Below are positions 40,462 through 50,379 of a DNA stretch of 64,000 nt, in pieces. The first letter of the stretch is position 1; the number at the start of each line of letters is the position of its first letter. The notes beneath the pieces are model-generated. The model saw nothing but the letters and a program-made list of their open reading frames with translations. It made no database searches and was not told the origin of the DNA. The translations under genes and the position numbers were made by a program. Origin of the DNA: Anaerospora hongkongensis (GTDB lineage: Bacteria > Bacillota > Negativicutes > Sporomusales > DSM-15969); NCBI RefSeq assembly GCF_004339805.1, contig NZ_SLUI01000005.1, forward strand, positions 124,001 to 188,000, written 5' to 3'.

Positions 40462-43362
40462 GTGCATTTTCCTTCCTTTCTTTGTATTGAACGCAATGTT
40501 CGCCTGCCGGCAATCTTAGCGATTATTGCCATCTGCTTTTTTCTTTTTTCCATCGATATCCCCTCTTGGGATCTGCAGGAGGAACCTTCCTTACTCCCTG
40601 CTATTGAGACGAATCAAAGCGAATTGACGACAAACTGGTATTACCGCTGGGGAGACAGCCCCAGAAATCCAGATGGCACCCTGTCTTGGCTGACCGAACC
40701 ACCGGGCGGAGCATCCAGCTGGCTGCCGCAGCTTAGTTTTCAACAACCGTTTTTAGTCGGTGACGATCATTTTGTTTGGCTTGCGATATCGTTACCCACT
40801 GTTACTTCGGTATCCGATTCCCTCTACCTCCCAGGTATTGACCAGCTTTTTGAAGCCTATGTGCAGGGAGAAAGAATTTATACCTTTGGTAATTTAGATC
40901 AAGTCGACGAACGCCGGTTTTTAGGTTGGAGCTGGCACTTACTGCCGTTACATCCTGAGTGGAGCGGTCAGACTTTATTTTTACGAATTTATTCGGAAGA
41001 TGCAACGATTGGTCTTATCGGCAAACCCTTATTGACTAATGGACAAGCACTGAAATTACAGATATTACAAAAGGATCTCTTTGCCGCCTTTTGTGCCTTT
41101 TTCTTCCTGCTTGCTGGCGTCTTATACCTCGCCACGTACTTCTGGGGGCGAAAGCTGGCAGAATACCTGTATTTCAGCCTCTTTGCTATTGCGATGGGCC
41201 TGTACACACTAACGCAGACGAAGATTAAGCTGCTCCTATTGCCGCAGCCTTTGTTCTGGACCTACCTAGACTTACTATCGCTGTATAGCTTACCGTTGTG
41301 GATAGTAGCCTTTCTCGCCAGCTTACTTAATGCCGGGCGAGAAAACCTCCTCCGCATTCTTTGGCTGATCAATGTACTTTTCTTGAGCGGGGCTATCCTG
41401 GCTGACCAGCTTTCTCTCTATCCGCTCATTCGCACAGTCCCTTATTTTAACTACTTAGAGCTCATCACCCTTGCCGGTCTGTTTTACGTAACCGCACAAC
41501 AGCTTCGGCAAAAAAATCAGGATGTTCGTTTGTTTGCTTTCGGGTTTGGGCTGTTTTTCATTGCCGCTTTCCTCGACGTTGTTGGCAGTATCCACTTTCG
41601 ATTGCTGCCCTTCAAAGTGGTACATATCGGCATGTTGCTGTTCATGCTAACGCTCATCTTCCTGTTGATGCAGCGTTTTGCCCGCACCCACAGTAAACTG
41701 CTCGTATACTCTCACGAATTAGAAATGAAGGAGAATGAATTAATTAAGCATCGTACCCAGCTGGAACAAATGGTCAGTGAACAGACTCAGCAGCTAAGTG
41801 AAGCCAAGACCGCCGCCGAAGATGCCAATCGTGCGAAGAGTGAATTCCTTGCAGTCATGACTCATGAATTACGGACGCCGATGAATGGTATTATCGGCAT
41901 TTCTGAATACTTGCTGGATACAAAATTAGCCTCAGAAGTACGGGAAAAGCTGGAGTTAATTCATTCCTCAGCACAAATGCTGCTGTCGCTCATTAACAAT
42001 ATTTTGGATTATTCCAAACTGGAGGCTGAAAAAACCTATTTAGAAGCGCTCCCTCTGCAAATTGCGAGCGTCATTCGCGATGCCACTACTATTTTAATCC
42101 CCCAAAGCAAGAAGAAGGGGCTCCAGCTTACTTGGAACGTAGCCCAAGATGCCAGTCAATGGCTCATTGGCGATCCCTATCGCTTACGGCAGATCCTCTT
42201 AAACTTGATTGGCAACGGCATCAAATTCACCCAGCGGGGTGCGGTGTCCGTCGATGTAACCGTTGACGCCCAAACCAGCACTACCCTGACGCTGCGCATT
42301 AGCGTGACCGATTCGGGTATTGGCATCAGCCCCGAGCAGCAGCGTCAGTTGTTTTCTTCCTTCACGCAAGCCGACTCCTCCATTTCACGCCATTATGGCG
42401 GAACAGGCCTGGGACTCGCCATTTCCCAAAAATTAGTTCACCTAATGGGCGGAGATATTGGTGTTGTCAGTTCGCCCGACAAAGGCTCTACTTTCTGGTT
42501 TACCACCACCTTAACGAAGCCGCACGATTCGGTGGTAACCGCCAATGTTCTGACGGATTTTTCCTCCCCGCCAAGCGCGAAGCTGTCCACCAATAAGTTT
42601 CATATTCTGGTCGTAGACGACCATGAAATAAACCGGAAATTAACGGTTGCTGTCCTGCACAAAGGCGGCTACCAGGCGACAACCGCGGCCAGCGGTGCAG
42701 AGGCGCTCACTGCCTTGGCTGCTGTCCACTATGATGCCGTACTAATGGATGTTCAAATGCCTGGTGTCAGCGGTCTGGATGTAACCAGGGCGATCCGCAG
42801 CGGTCAATCGCAGGTGCTAAACCCTGCTATTCCCATCATTGCCATGACGGCGCATATCCTGCCGGCCGATCAAAACAAGTGCTTACTGGCCGGTATGAAT
42901 GACTATATTCCCAAACCCTTCCACAAAGCTCAGCTTTACCAGGCGATTGAAGCACAATTAGGTGATGCCCAAACAGCCAGCGCTGCTGCAGCTCCATCCT
43001 CCATACTGGAAAACCAGTATCTCTCCCTGGATTACAAACAGCTGCTGCAAGCTGTAGACCAGCGTACCGACTTAGCAGCAGAGCTGACCACTGACTTTTT
43101 GCAAGACATGGCTCGCAGTCTGCAAAACCTCAGACAAGCACTGGAGTTGAAGGACAGCCTGCGCTTTTTTGATGAGATACACGGCATCAAAAGTATCGCG
43201 GCGACAATCGGCGCCAACCACACCTATGAGTTAGCCAAGTATGCAGAAAGTTTATCAGAGCCTCAGGATATCAGCCTTCTATTACGGATAGTGGGCGAAT
43301 TAGAGCAAGAACTAACGGTATTGCAAGAAATCATCGCATGCACTACGCATACAAAGGAGTAA
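40462..43362 (+). CDS. Hybrid sensor kinase with 7TMR-DISM input, receiver and Hpt domains
   Basis: 966 residues from a GTG start with GGAGGAG upstream. An N-terminal helix and an extracytoplasmic domain of the 7TMR-DISM type (residues about 35-190, [18 protein letters not shown]) are followed by seven transmembrane helices, a coiled coil, HisKA (H468 in [11 protein letters not shown]), HATPase_c ([21 protein letters not shown]), a receiver domain (D763 in LMDVQMPG) and a C-terminal Hpt domain (H907 in [10 protein letters not shown]). All four phosphorelay residues are intact. It is followed by a barrel protein and a receiver-GGDEF protein, probably its output, so the relay likely controls cyclic di-GMP. 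Confidence 0.92.
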   Translation: MHFPSFLCIERNVRLPAILAIIAICFFLFSIDIPSWDLQEEPSLLPAIETNQSELTTNWYYRWGDSPRNPDGTLSWLTEPPGGASSWLPQLSFQQPFLVGDDHFVWLAISLPTVTSVSDSLYLPGIDQLFEAYVQGERIYTFGNLDQVDERRFLGWSWHLLPLHPEWSGQTLFLRIYSEDATIGLIGKPLLTNGQALKLQILQKDLFAAFCAFFFLLAGVLYLATYFWGRKLAEYLYFSLFAIAMGLYTLTQTKIKLLLLPQPLFWTYLDLLSLYSLPLWIVAFLASLLNAGRENLLRILWLINVLFLSGAILADQLSLYPLIRTVPYFNYLELITLAGLFYVTAQQLRQKNQDVRLFAFGFGLFFIAAFLDVVGSIHFRLLPFKVVHIGMLLFMLTLIFLLMQRFARTHSKLLVYSHELEMKENELIKHRTQLEQMVSEQTQQLSEAKTAAEDANRAKSEFLAVMTHELRTPMNGIIGISEYLLDTKLASEVREKLELIHSSAQMLLSLINNILDYSKLEAEKTYLEALPLQIASVIRDATTILIPQSKKKGLQLTWNVAQDASQWLIGDPYRLRQILLNLIGNGIKFTQRGAVSVDVTVDAQTSTTLTLRISVTDSGIGISPEQQRQLFSSFTQADSSISRHYGGTGLGLAISQKLVHLMGGDIGVVSSPDKGSTFWFTTTLTKPHDSVVTANVLTDFSSPPSAKLSTNKFHILVVDDHEINRKLTVAVLHKGGYQATTAASGAEALTALAAVHYDAVLMDVQMPGVSGLDVTRAIRSGQSQVLNPAIPIIAMTAHILPADQNKCLLAGMNDYIPKPFHKAQLYQAIEAQLGDAQTASAAAAPSSILENQYLSLDYKQLLQAVDQRTDLAAELTTDFLQDMARSLQNLRQALELKDSLRFFDEIHGIKSIAATIGANHTYELAKYAESLSEPQDISLLLRIVGELEQELTVLQEIIACTTHTKE

Positions 43363-43366
43363 CAGT

Positions 43367-44290
43367 GTGACCTATCTTCTTCTTATTATTTTCTTCTTTT
43401 CTCTACAAAATTTTGCCCATGCGCAGCAGCTCGTCATGGAAGGAGAAGCGACGGCAAAATACGAATCACGTAAATATAAAACTGCTGGCATTCCCGACCC
43501 GGAGTTTATGGAAAGAACCCTGCGCCTTACAGTAAGGTCGCCATTATCTGCACAAACCTCACTATTCTTACGCTTAGGTCATCAATCCTATAGCGGTAAA
43601 CCCATCGATCCTGACAGAACCGCCATTGATCAATACGGCTTCACTTGGAAAGGCGCTACTCAAACGATTACTATCGGCAGCCAGGAAACGTATTTGGGTG
43701 CTTATGGCGCCATGTTTGATAATAGCTCGAATCTGGGCGAGGGCATGTTTCGCGGCATTGACATCCGCGGCACCAGCGGTTCTGATCGGTATCATCTTGT
43801 CAGCGGTCGGCTTGATTCCCGGCTGTTTGCTGATTCACAAGCCCGCAGCTTTTACGGCGCAGAGTGGGCCCACTACGTAGGCGATACCCGCTTATTAGCA
43901 AGTTTCCTCCATATGCCGAATTTGCCAAAAGAAGCTGATAATTTCATAGGATTTAGTATTAATTCACCTGCCGGTAAAGGGGAATGGCTTGCCGAATTTG
44001 TGCATTCTTCGGCATCGACTGCCAATCAGGCTCTGCTTGTCGGTGTTAATTATCAGCCTACAAATTATCAGGCCTTAAAGTTGGTTGCAGGGCGGCTGGC
44101 TGACAATTCCGTACCCGAAGGAAACTCCACTCTGGGTGGTTACGATAATGGCATTTGTGGCTTCCAGCTCACTGCCATCCAGGCACTGAATCCTGCTAAT
44201 CGCATTGCGTTAAAATATACTCGCGCCGAAACGATCACAAGCAATATTCCGATCCGAAAAACCGAGCTTGAGTATACCCACTTATTTTAA
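43367..44290 (+). CDS. Outer-membrane beta-barrel protein
   Basis: 307 residues, GTG start four bases after the kinase gene. Signal peptide ends near FAHAQ. The mature part alternates polar and aromatic residues in strand-like stretches (TLRLTVRSPLSAQTSLFLRL, GFTWKGATQTITIGSQETYL, EWLAEFVHSS) and ends with LEYTHLF, a terminal Phe as in BamA-inserted barrels; about 12-14 strands. Function unknown, porin-like. Its position inside a signalling operon is unusual and suggests that the barrel supplies or is read by the kinase sensor. Confidence 0.78.
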   Translation: MTYLLLIIFFFSLQNFAHAQQLVMEGEATAKYESRKYKTAGIPDPEFMERTLRLTVRSPLSAQTSLFLRLGHQSYSGKPIDPDRTAIDQYGFTWKGATQTITIGSQETYLGAYGAMFDNSSNLGEGMFRGIDIRGTSGSDRYHLVSGRLDSRLFADSQARSFYGAEWAHYVGDTRLLASFLHMPNLPKEADNFIGFSINSPAGKGEWLAEFVHSSASTANQALLVGVNYQPTNYQALKLVAGRLADNSVPEGNSTLGGYDNGICGFQLTAIQALNPANRIALKYTRAETITSNIPIRKTELEYTHLF

Positions 44291-44328
44291 CAGCGGCCTT
44301 ACTTCCTAGCACCGAAAGGAGTTTTATC

Positions 44329-45228
44329 GTGACACGTATTTTAATTGCTGATGATAAAGCCGTCAATCGCCGCCTGCTAAAAAGCATGGTTGCGGAAATG
44401 GGCATGGATAGTATTGAAGCTCAGGATGGGGAAGAAGCCTGCAACATATTAAAACGTGAAGATGCTCCGCAAATCGTTTTGCTCGACTGGGTTATGCCAA
44501 AGCTCAACGGACTTGAGGTTTGTAAGCGTATTGCTCTTGAACGCTCGCAATCACAAAAGTATCGTTATATTATTTTGGTTACCAGTAAGGACAAAGACGG
44601 TGAAATCAGCGAAGGCTTTCTGGCCGGAGCTGACGATTATATTACCCGCCCGTTCAATCGCAATGAATTGCGTATGCGCCTGAACGTTGGCGTACGCATT
44701 GTCCAAATGCAGCGTGATCTCCTGAAGCTGCTGCACTGGGATCCCCTCACCAATGCGCTTAACCGCCGCGCTGCCTTAGAACGTCTCGATGAAGAAATCA
44801 AACGGGCCACACGCAGTCAATCACCGCTGTCGATCGCCATGCTGGATATTGATCACTTTAAACAAATTAATGACACACACGGTCATCTTGTTGGTGATCT
44901 GGTATTGAAGGAAGTGGTTACGCGCATTTTTCATGCCCTATCTTCCTATGATTTGATCGGACGTTATGGCGGTGATGAATTTATTCTGCTTTTCCCTAAT
45001 ACGAAACTTGCCGACGCCACTCTCATCTGCAGCCAGATCCAGAATGCCTTTACGCAGGATCCGATTATCTCCGCTGACCTCAAACTGTTTGTTACGGTCA
45101 GCATCGGTGTAACCTCGCAAAATGGCGAATCCTATCTTGCCGACACCTTAATCCATCATGCCGATGATGCACTCTATAAGGCGAAGCGCCAAGGCCGCAA
45201 TCAGGTTTACAAGCTCGCTATGCTGTAG
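44329..45228 (+). CDS. Response regulator with diguanylate cyclase output (REC-GGDEF)
   Basis: 299 residues, GTG start, AAAGGAG upstream. Receiver domain residues 1-125 with ILIADDKAVNRR, phospho-acceptor D53 in VLLDWVMPK, and Lys/Thr switch positions; GGDEF domain with LTNALNRRAAL and active RYGGDEFILLF. The I-site is lost (SSYD rather than RxxD). PleD/WspR-like: phosphorylation by the upstream hybrid kinase should activate cyclic-di-GMP synthesis. Same operon as the kinase and barrel genes, ending at a strong terminator. Confidence 0.92.
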   Translation: MTRILIADDKAVNRRLLKSMVAEMGMDSIEAQDGEEACNILKREDAPQIVLLDWVMPKLNGLEVCKRIALERSQSQKYRYIILVTSKDKDGEISEGFLAGADDYITRPFNRNELRMRLNVGVRIVQMQRDLLKLLHWDPLTNALNRRAALERLDEEIKRATRSQSPLSIAMLDIDHFKQINDTHGHLVGDLVLKEVVTRIFHALSSYDLIGRYGGDEFILLFPNTKLADATLICSQIQNAFTQDPIISADLKLFVTVSIGVTSQNGESYLADTLIHHADDALYKAKRQGRNQVYKLAML

Positions 45229-45240
45229 CAGATGAAAAAT

Positions 45241-45289
45241 AAAAAAGCAGTCAGCACACTACTTATTGAGTATGCTGACTGCTTTTTTA
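45241..45289 (+). terminator. Terminator of the kinase operon, twin of the catA terminator
   Basis: Hairpin with AAAGCAGTCAGCACACT and AGTATGCTGACTGCTTT arms and T run. It differs from 36601-36645 at one position. Confidence 0.85.
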
Positions 45290-45351
45290 TATTTAATTTT
45301 GTAGTACTTAGTTATTTTTCGCCACTAGTGATACAAAAAAGTGAGACTCGT

Positions 45352-46194
45352 TCAATTTCCCTGTTTTGCTTTTTCCTTAGCCGCTATTTCGGCCTGGATG
45401 GCTTTCTTCATAGCCTCTCGCTCAGCCTCTGCCTTTATTTCCTTTTCGATTTCTGCTCTCATCTTAGCCAGACGCTCCTCTTCGGCCAGCCTATCCCGTT
45501 CTGCCTTCTTGGCAATTACCGCTTGCTCATCTACCTGCAGTATTTTCATAGCATGGTAAATCCCTCTATTCAGCCTAGCCTTACTATTAATATCCTTATC
45601 CCCAGAATAGAAAAAGTGCTTAATACCACCATTACCACCATCCATGGAAATAGCTACTATCTGACCATGCTGCGATAACTCGTACAAGTCAAAATCATTT
45701 AATCGTACACGTCCGTCATAAAGGTGGGCCCACGAGTTAGCAAACATACCATTAATAATTTGTCCTCTGTACTCCCATCCCTGGAGGTTAAAGGTTTTAA
45801 TAAAGCCATCACTAAAAGCAATATTCATAGTTTTAGGCTCATATCCCCTATCAGGTGCACCTGCCAAATGAGCAATCCAGCGAATGTAAGCAAACGGCTC
45901 TTCATTCATATTGGCAATACCGTAATTTATCAATAAATTTATGAAAGTATAATCGCCTACACCCAAGATAGTATTACCCGAGTGTGCCAAACCATTTTTG
46001 TTTAAGAGGCTAAAATAACGCTTGATGTTCTTCTGACCATACGCATCCTTTACCTTATCATTAGAAATAAATACTTCCTCACTATTTAGGCCTTGGTATT
46101 TTAAGGCCTGTTCGTAGGTCATAGCTGCCTCCGAGGTAGCTGCACCAGCCACCAATAAGCAGCCTAACATTAATCCAGCCAATATCTTTTTCAT
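45352..46194 (-). CDS. Secreted protein with C-terminal charged coiled coil
   Basis: About 280 residues. Signal peptide MKKILAGLMLGCLLVAGAAT with cleavage near SEAAMT. The globular part (residues 25-200, with ISMDGGNGGIKHFFYSG and YEPKTMNIAFSDG) is not recognised; the last 70 residues are a long Glu/Lys/Ala coiled coil (RLAEEERLAKMRAEIEKEIK). It is exported, probably periplasmic. Start is ambiguous: TTG codons at 46209 and 46200 are also in frame, the latter better spaced from AAGGAGGG. Monocistronic. Confidence 0.72.
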   Translation of the reverse strand: MKKILAGLMLGCLLVAGAATSEAAMTYEQALKYQGLNSEEVFISNDKVKDAYGQKNIKRYFSLLNKNGLAHSGNTILGVGDYTFINLLINYGIANMNEEPFAYIRWIAHLAGAPDRGYEPKTMNIAFSDGFIKTFNLQGWEYRGQIINGMFANSWAHLYDGRVRLNDFDLYELSQHGQIVAISMDGGNGGIKHFFYSGDKDINSKARLNRGIYHAMKILQVDEQAVIAKKAERDRLAEEERLAKMRAEIEKEIKAEAEREAMKKAIQAEIAAKEKAKQGN

Positions 46195-46484
46195 AGCCAA
46201 AAGGGCCAACCCTCCTTCAAAATTTAGATAGCGTCTTTATACCAATTTTCCTCCAGCATAAATACTTATTCCAAAGTTGATTTAGTAATAATTTACCACG
46301 AACTGCAAAGTTCCTGCCAATTATTAGAACATACTGAATGGACTCACTTGTTTTTTAATACCACGCTGCCTAACTATCAAAAGCACGCCTCAAAGGTTCT
46401 AATCCCTTACCTTGCTTCATATACAAGTAATACCCTTGCTTTTTTTCAAAAAGGCTAATTCGTGCCAAAGAAAGAGGTATTACA

Positions 46485-46718
46485 GTGAAAGAGATAGTTG
46501 CATGCGCCATGTGCAAGCACCCCCAATGCGCCGATCTTTATGAAATCAATATCGCTCAAGCAAGAGCTGCTAACACCACTTTTGATAAAAGGCACCTTTA
46601 CTTGACCGACTACATCTGCCACCGCTGCGTAAAAACCGCAGAGTACAAAAACAAGTATCTCTTATGCCAACAGGAGCATTGCGTATTACCCGAAAAAACA
46701 GAAGTCCGATATAACTAA
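46485..46718 (+). CDS. Small Cys-rich, zinc-ribbon-like protein
   Basis: 77 residues from a GTG start. Four Cys pairs or near pairs: CAMC, HPQC, CHRC and CQQEHC, with two nearby His residues, as in small zinc-binding proteins. No family recognised. AAAGAGG lies before the start; a terminator follows at 46722-46757. Function unknown. Confidence 0.6.
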   Translation: MKEIVACAMCKHPQCADLYEINIAQARAANTTFDKRHLYLTDYICHRCVKTAEYKNKYLLCQQEHCVLPEKTEVRYN

Positions 46719-46721
46719 AGA

Positions 46722-46757
46722 GAAGAAACGCCTAGTGTAAAGGCGTTTCTTCTTTTT
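46722..46757. terminator. Bidirectional terminator
   Basis: AAGAAACGCCT and AGGCGTTTCTT arms between the Cys-rich gene and the convergent nitroreductase gene; A and T runs on both sides. Confidence 0.75.
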
Positions 46758-46777
46758 ATACCCGCTATCAGGGCACG

Positions 46778-47575
46778 TTAATTTATATATGCAGCATCTA
46801 ATGGCTGCCGATCTACTAATCTCTTATAGCTATACTTAGGATAACCAACCATCACTGCGCCAACTATCATTTTGTCTTCTGCAATATTGAACAAATTAGG
46901 CAGCGGTGAGTTTTCCATAGCTGCGAAATGCTCAAAGATTCCCGCCCAACAGGTTCCCAGTCCCAATGAAGGGGCAAATAGCTCCAGATAGGTTAAACAT
47001 GATATGGCGTTATTTCTAGCGAACGGAGAATTCTTGTCGGCAATAGCGATAATTACATGGGGCGCGCCGCGGAAAACGGAATCAAGTCCTTGTTCCCGAT
47101 AACCTACAATCGCTGCTTCTATTAAATGACGTACAGGGGAATTCTCTGCTATCTGAATTGTGATTTCTGCAGCTTTTTCAATCAGTTGTTTATTCTCTAC
47201 TACAACATAGGATATACCTTGGCTATTAGCTGCCGTAGGCGCTAGCCTGGCTATATTCACTAATTTTGCTAGAAGTTCTCGTGGGACAGGCTTATTCTGA
47301 TAGTTTCTTATGGAACGACGAGACCGTAAAAAATGCTCTGCCTGCTGCGGATTTAGCTTAGGGAACTCATGTGCATCCACTTGAAGTGCCAGCGGGGCTT
47401 TTGCGTTATCGATTGCAGACGTAGGACAGATAGCAACACAATGCCCACAGCCATTGCAATTGGCACCCACCGCTTCTTCCGGCCCTTTTTCTCCCATCTT
47501 TAGTACGTACACCGGACATTCTTCGATACAAAGCCCACACTGAATACAGTTTTCGTTAACCGTTATCAAGCTCAT
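46778..47575 (-). CDS. Ferredoxin-nitroreductase fusion
   Basis: 265 residues. N-terminal 65 residues hold two 4Fe-4S sites (CIQCGLCIEECPVYVLKMG, CNGCGHCVAICP), followed by a nitroreductase domain with FLRSRRSIRNYQNKPVP, APTAANSQG and GLGTCWAGIFE. Such fusions let ferredoxin donate electrons directly to FMN. Start 47575 has GAGGAG eight bases upstream. Diverges from a TetR gene with two shared operator-like repeats, which suggests control by that regulator. Substrate unknown; nitroaromatics, quinones or flavins are typical. Confidence 0.88.
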   Translation of the reverse strand: MSLITVNENCIQCGLCIEECPVYVLKMGEKGPEEAVGANCNGCGHCVAICPTSAIDNAKAPLALQVDAHEFPKLNPQQAEHFLRSRRSIRNYQNKPVPRELLAKLVNIARLAPTAANSQGISYVVVENKQLIEKAAEITIQIAENSPVRHLIEAAIVGYREQGLDSVFRGAPHVIIAIADKNSPFARNNAISCLTYLELFAPSLGLGTCWAGIFEHFAAMENSPLPNLFNIAEDKMIVGAVMVGYPKYSYKRLVDRQPLDAAYIN

Positions 47576-47674
47576 TGTCGTCATCTCCTCAATAAAAATA
47601 ACCAACAGATGTTGAGTTTTGAACGTTTGTTTATTACAATAGTAGCAACGCTGTTACCTGAAATCAATGAGTAA

Positions 47675-47719
47675 AACAGCCTAAACTGTTGCTTAATAAA
47701 CAAAACAGTCCAAAGTGTT
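47675..47719. promoter_or_regulatory. Paired operator-like repeats for TetR
   Basis: AACAGCCTAAACTGTT (47675-47690) and AACAGTCCAAAGTGTT (47704-47719), 29 bp apart, each with AACAG-like half sites, between divergent nitroreductase and TetR genes. Confidence 0.6.
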
Positions 47720-47750
47720 CATTTATACCATACTAAGGAGAAAAATTCTT

Positions 47751-48305
47751 ATGGACAGGCGTATTGAAAAATCCCGGCAAGCCATTATGGATGCTTTTAC
47801 TAAGCTGATGCTGGAAAAAGACTTTGAGAAAATTACGATTAACGAAATTGCCGAACGGGCAAATGTAAACCGGGGAACGGTATATTCTCATTATATAGAC
47901 ATATTTGACTTATTAAATCAATGCATCGAGAACCACTTAAATAAACTATTCGAAAACTGTCAGCCAAGAGGAAATGATAGCACTAATTCCGGTAAAGATT
48001 CGCTCTGGAAAACCTTTACCTATTTAGAGCAGCATGCTTTATTCTATTCAAAAATGCTAACCAGTAAAAGTGCCACTGCTTTTAGAAACCGCTTACATGC
48101 TTTGATGGTGAAAAGTGTTGAAGAACAGCTTGCTCTGAGCGGTCTCGCTAAAGATGTGAATCAAGAAATTATGGTCCAGTACTTTGCTTCGGCAGCCATC
48201 GGTGTCGTCGAATGGTGGGTTACCCATTCCATGCCCTATCCAGCAGAATATATGGCAGAACAATTATTGTCACTGATGGAGCGATATCAAAATAGGCGTG
48301 CATAG
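47751..48305 (+). CDS. TetR-family transcriptional regulator
   Basis: 184 residues, AAGGAG before the ATG at 47751. The HTH is near the N-terminus (KSRQAIMDAFTKLM, TINEIAERANVNRGTVYSHY). The C-terminal TetR_C domain (about residues 80-180) has an LVEW-like VVEWWVTHSM motif found in this subfamily. It probably represses itself and the divergent ferredoxin-nitroreductase gene. Confidence 0.88.
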   Translation: MDRRIEKSRQAIMDAFTKLMLEKDFEKITINEIAERANVNRGTVYSHYIDIFDLLNQCIENHLNKLFENCQPRGNDSTNSGKDSLWKTFTYLEQHALFYSKMLTSKSATAFRNRLHALMVKSVEEQLALSGLAKDVNQEIMVQYFASAAIGVVEWWVTHSMPYPAEYMAEQLLSLMERYQNRRA

Positions 48306-48386
48306 GTATTAAAAACAGCAAAAAACCGCTTACTGCCCGACAAAGCCAGACAATTCGCGGTTCACAACAAGGCCCCGTCAGCCAGA

Positions 48387-49271
48387 TCATTGCCTGCCAA
48401 ATACATCTTGCAAATAGTTATCGAGAATACGCAGCGGTTCCTGCAAAGCCTGATTGGGAAACTTGTGAGTTACTTTATAGCATATCCTTGGCGGCACCGG
48501 GGCCGGTAATTTCTGAAGGACAAAATCTCCCATCCGCAGCATATGTGCGCCAATAGAGGCGGGGACGATCGTCCATTGTCGTGCATCCTTAAAAAAAGTA
48601 GTAATCAGTCCCGCCGTATCCAGGTGAACACGGGAAGGGCACAGCGGGTCCCACCACTGGTCATGCCTGAATTGAAACTCTCTGTTCCAATTGATGAAGA
48701 CTTCGTGCTGCGCGTCCAATTCTCCCATCTCAACAGCAGCACCAGCTTGCCGCCCCGGCCCAGCCAGACGCAGCAGCACCATTTCTTCCGCAAAAAAAGG
48801 TTTAACCGTGACGCTCGGCGACACGATCTCTCGCACTACAAACGCCACATCCATCTCGCGCCGCTCAATACTATCAAAGGCTTCCTGCGTATGCTGCGTA
48901 CGAATTTGCAGCCGGATCGGCGGGGTATGCTGATTTAGCAAGTCATAGATAGGGGGCAAAACAAAGTGACTAATACTTTCGGCAGCGCTGATTGCCAGGC
49001 TCAACTGAGCACCACTGGCCTGTAAGATTTGGGTTTCCCGCCAGAGAGCATCCCATCTTTCCGCAATACTGAAAAAGTTCTCCCCTTTCGGTGTCAGACG
49101 GATTTTGGCTGCCCCTTTTCTCCGCTCCACCAACAGGCCACCCATTTCCTGCTCTAGAGTCTTTAGCCGGTAGCTTACAGTAGCTTGTGACAAGTGCAGC
49201 AATTCGGCCGCCTTACTTAAACTCTCGGTCCGTACGATAGCCAAGAACGCCTCAATCCCAGGAAAATACAT
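48387..49271 (-). CDS. LysR-family transcriptional regulator
   Basis: 295 residues. HTH: FLAIVRTESLSKAAELLHLS, QATVSYRLKTLEQEMGG; effector domain from about residue 90. Start 49271 has GAGGTG upstream. It diverges from the hydroxyacid dehydrogenase/FosX pair and is therefore the likely regulator of that pair, by the usual LysR divergent arrangement. Inducer unknown. Confidence 0.9.
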   Translation of the reverse strand: MYFPGIEAFLAIVRTESLSKAAELLHLSQATVSYRLKTLEQEMGGLLVERRKGAAKIRLTPKGENFFSIAERWDALWRETQILQASGAQLSLAISAAESISHFVLPPIYDLLNQHTPPIRLQIRTQHTQEAFDSIERREMDVAFVVREIVSPSVTVKPFFAEEMVLLRLAGPGRQAGAAVEMGELDAQHEVFINWNREFQFRHDQWWDPLCPSRVHLDTAGLITTFFKDARQWTIVPASIGAHMLRMGDFVLQKLPAPVPPRICYKVTHKFPNQALQEPLRILDNYLQDVFGRQ

Positions 49272-49418
49272 TGGACACCTCACAAAATATAGAAATACTT
49301 AATATAGTTTGCAAAATATTTGAGTTTTACAACATTATTCTCTATGTTTAAAATTATCATTACTAGAGACAATGGTCAAATGTATTTTTCGCAGCATAGC
49401 AGGAAAGGCGGTTTAGTA

Positions 49419-50360
49419 ATGAAGATTCTCATCGTCGGCTATTTTACTGAGACCTCAAAAGCAACTATTGCAAGGTATTTCCCGGAAGACTGGGACATTG
49501 TGATCGTCCCGCCCGGTGAAGAAATGCTGCAGCATATCGAAGACTGTCAGGTACTCATCCCTGAACATGTTAAGGTAGACCACAGCCTGCTTTCCAAAGC
49601 AGCAAAGTTAAAATTGGTACAGACGGGTGCAGGCTATGATAATGTCGATATCGCTGCCTGCACCAAGCTCGGCATTTGGGCAGCCAATGCTGCCGGAGTC
49701 AATGCCCAGGCAGTGGCCGAGCATGTTATGGCACTGATCCTGTCTTATCATAAAAACATCCCGTTTCTTGATGCTTTCATGAAAAACAAAATCGATCAAC
49801 ATCAATTGAACTATACCGGGAGCGAATTAGCGGGCAAAACGATTGGGATTATCGGTTTTGGTGCCATTGGTAAAAAAGTAGCGGAGTTTTGCCGGGTCTT
49901 TGATATGGAGGTGCTGGCTTATGCCAGAACCGCTGTACAAGCTGACGGTTTTGTGCAAATGACGGATTTCGATACGCTTATCAGCACCTCAGACATCGTA
50001 AGTGTCCATATACCGCTGAATCAGCAAACCAAGCAGTTAATCAACAAAGCGGTATTCCAAAAAATGAAGCCTACCAGCCTGTTTATCAATACAGCCCGTG
50101 GTGGGATTGTCAACGAAAGCGACTTGATTGCTGCCTTAAAAACTGGCGACATTGCCGGCGCATGCCTGGATGTATTTGAAGTTGAACCGCTTCCAGTTGA
50201 CAGTGAGCTCCGGAATTTGAGAAATGTGATCCTTACTCCCCATACGGCTGGCATGCCTGACGGTCTCAAATTGCATAAAAAAAGATATGATTTCTTTGTG
50301 AATAATAGTAAACGGGTAGGAAATGGTAAAGAGCCTGTAAGCAAACTGAATCAAGTATAA
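49419..50360 (+). CDS. D-isomer-specific 2-hydroxyacid dehydrogenase
   Basis: 313 residues, start at 49419. NAD-binding motif GIIGFGAIGKKVAEF, catalytic Arg in NTARGGIV, Glu in DVFEVEPLP and His in TPHTAG are all present. Enzymes of this family reduce 2-oxoacids to D-2-hydroxyacids (or oxidise phosphoglycerate, glyoxylate and similar). The substrate is not determined. Followed 19 bases later by a FosX-like gene and preceded by a divergent LysR gene. Confidence 0.88.
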   Translation: MKILIVGYFTETSKATIARYFPEDWDIVIVPPGEEMLQHIEDCQVLIPEHVKVDHSLLSKAAKLKLVQTGAGYDNVDIAACTKLGIWAANAAGVNAQAVAEHVMALILSYHKNIPFLDAFMKNKIDQHQLNYTGSELAGKTIGIIGFGAIGKKVAEFCRVFDMEVLAYARTAVQADGFVQMTDFDTLISTSDIVSVHIPLNQQTKQLINKAVFQKMKPTSLFINTARGGIVNESDLIAALKTGDIAGACLDVFEVEPLPVDSELRNLRNVILTPHTAGMPDGLKLHKKRYDFFVNNSKRVGNGKEPVSKLNQV

Positions 50361-50379
50361 TCGTTTGGGAGGAGATCAT

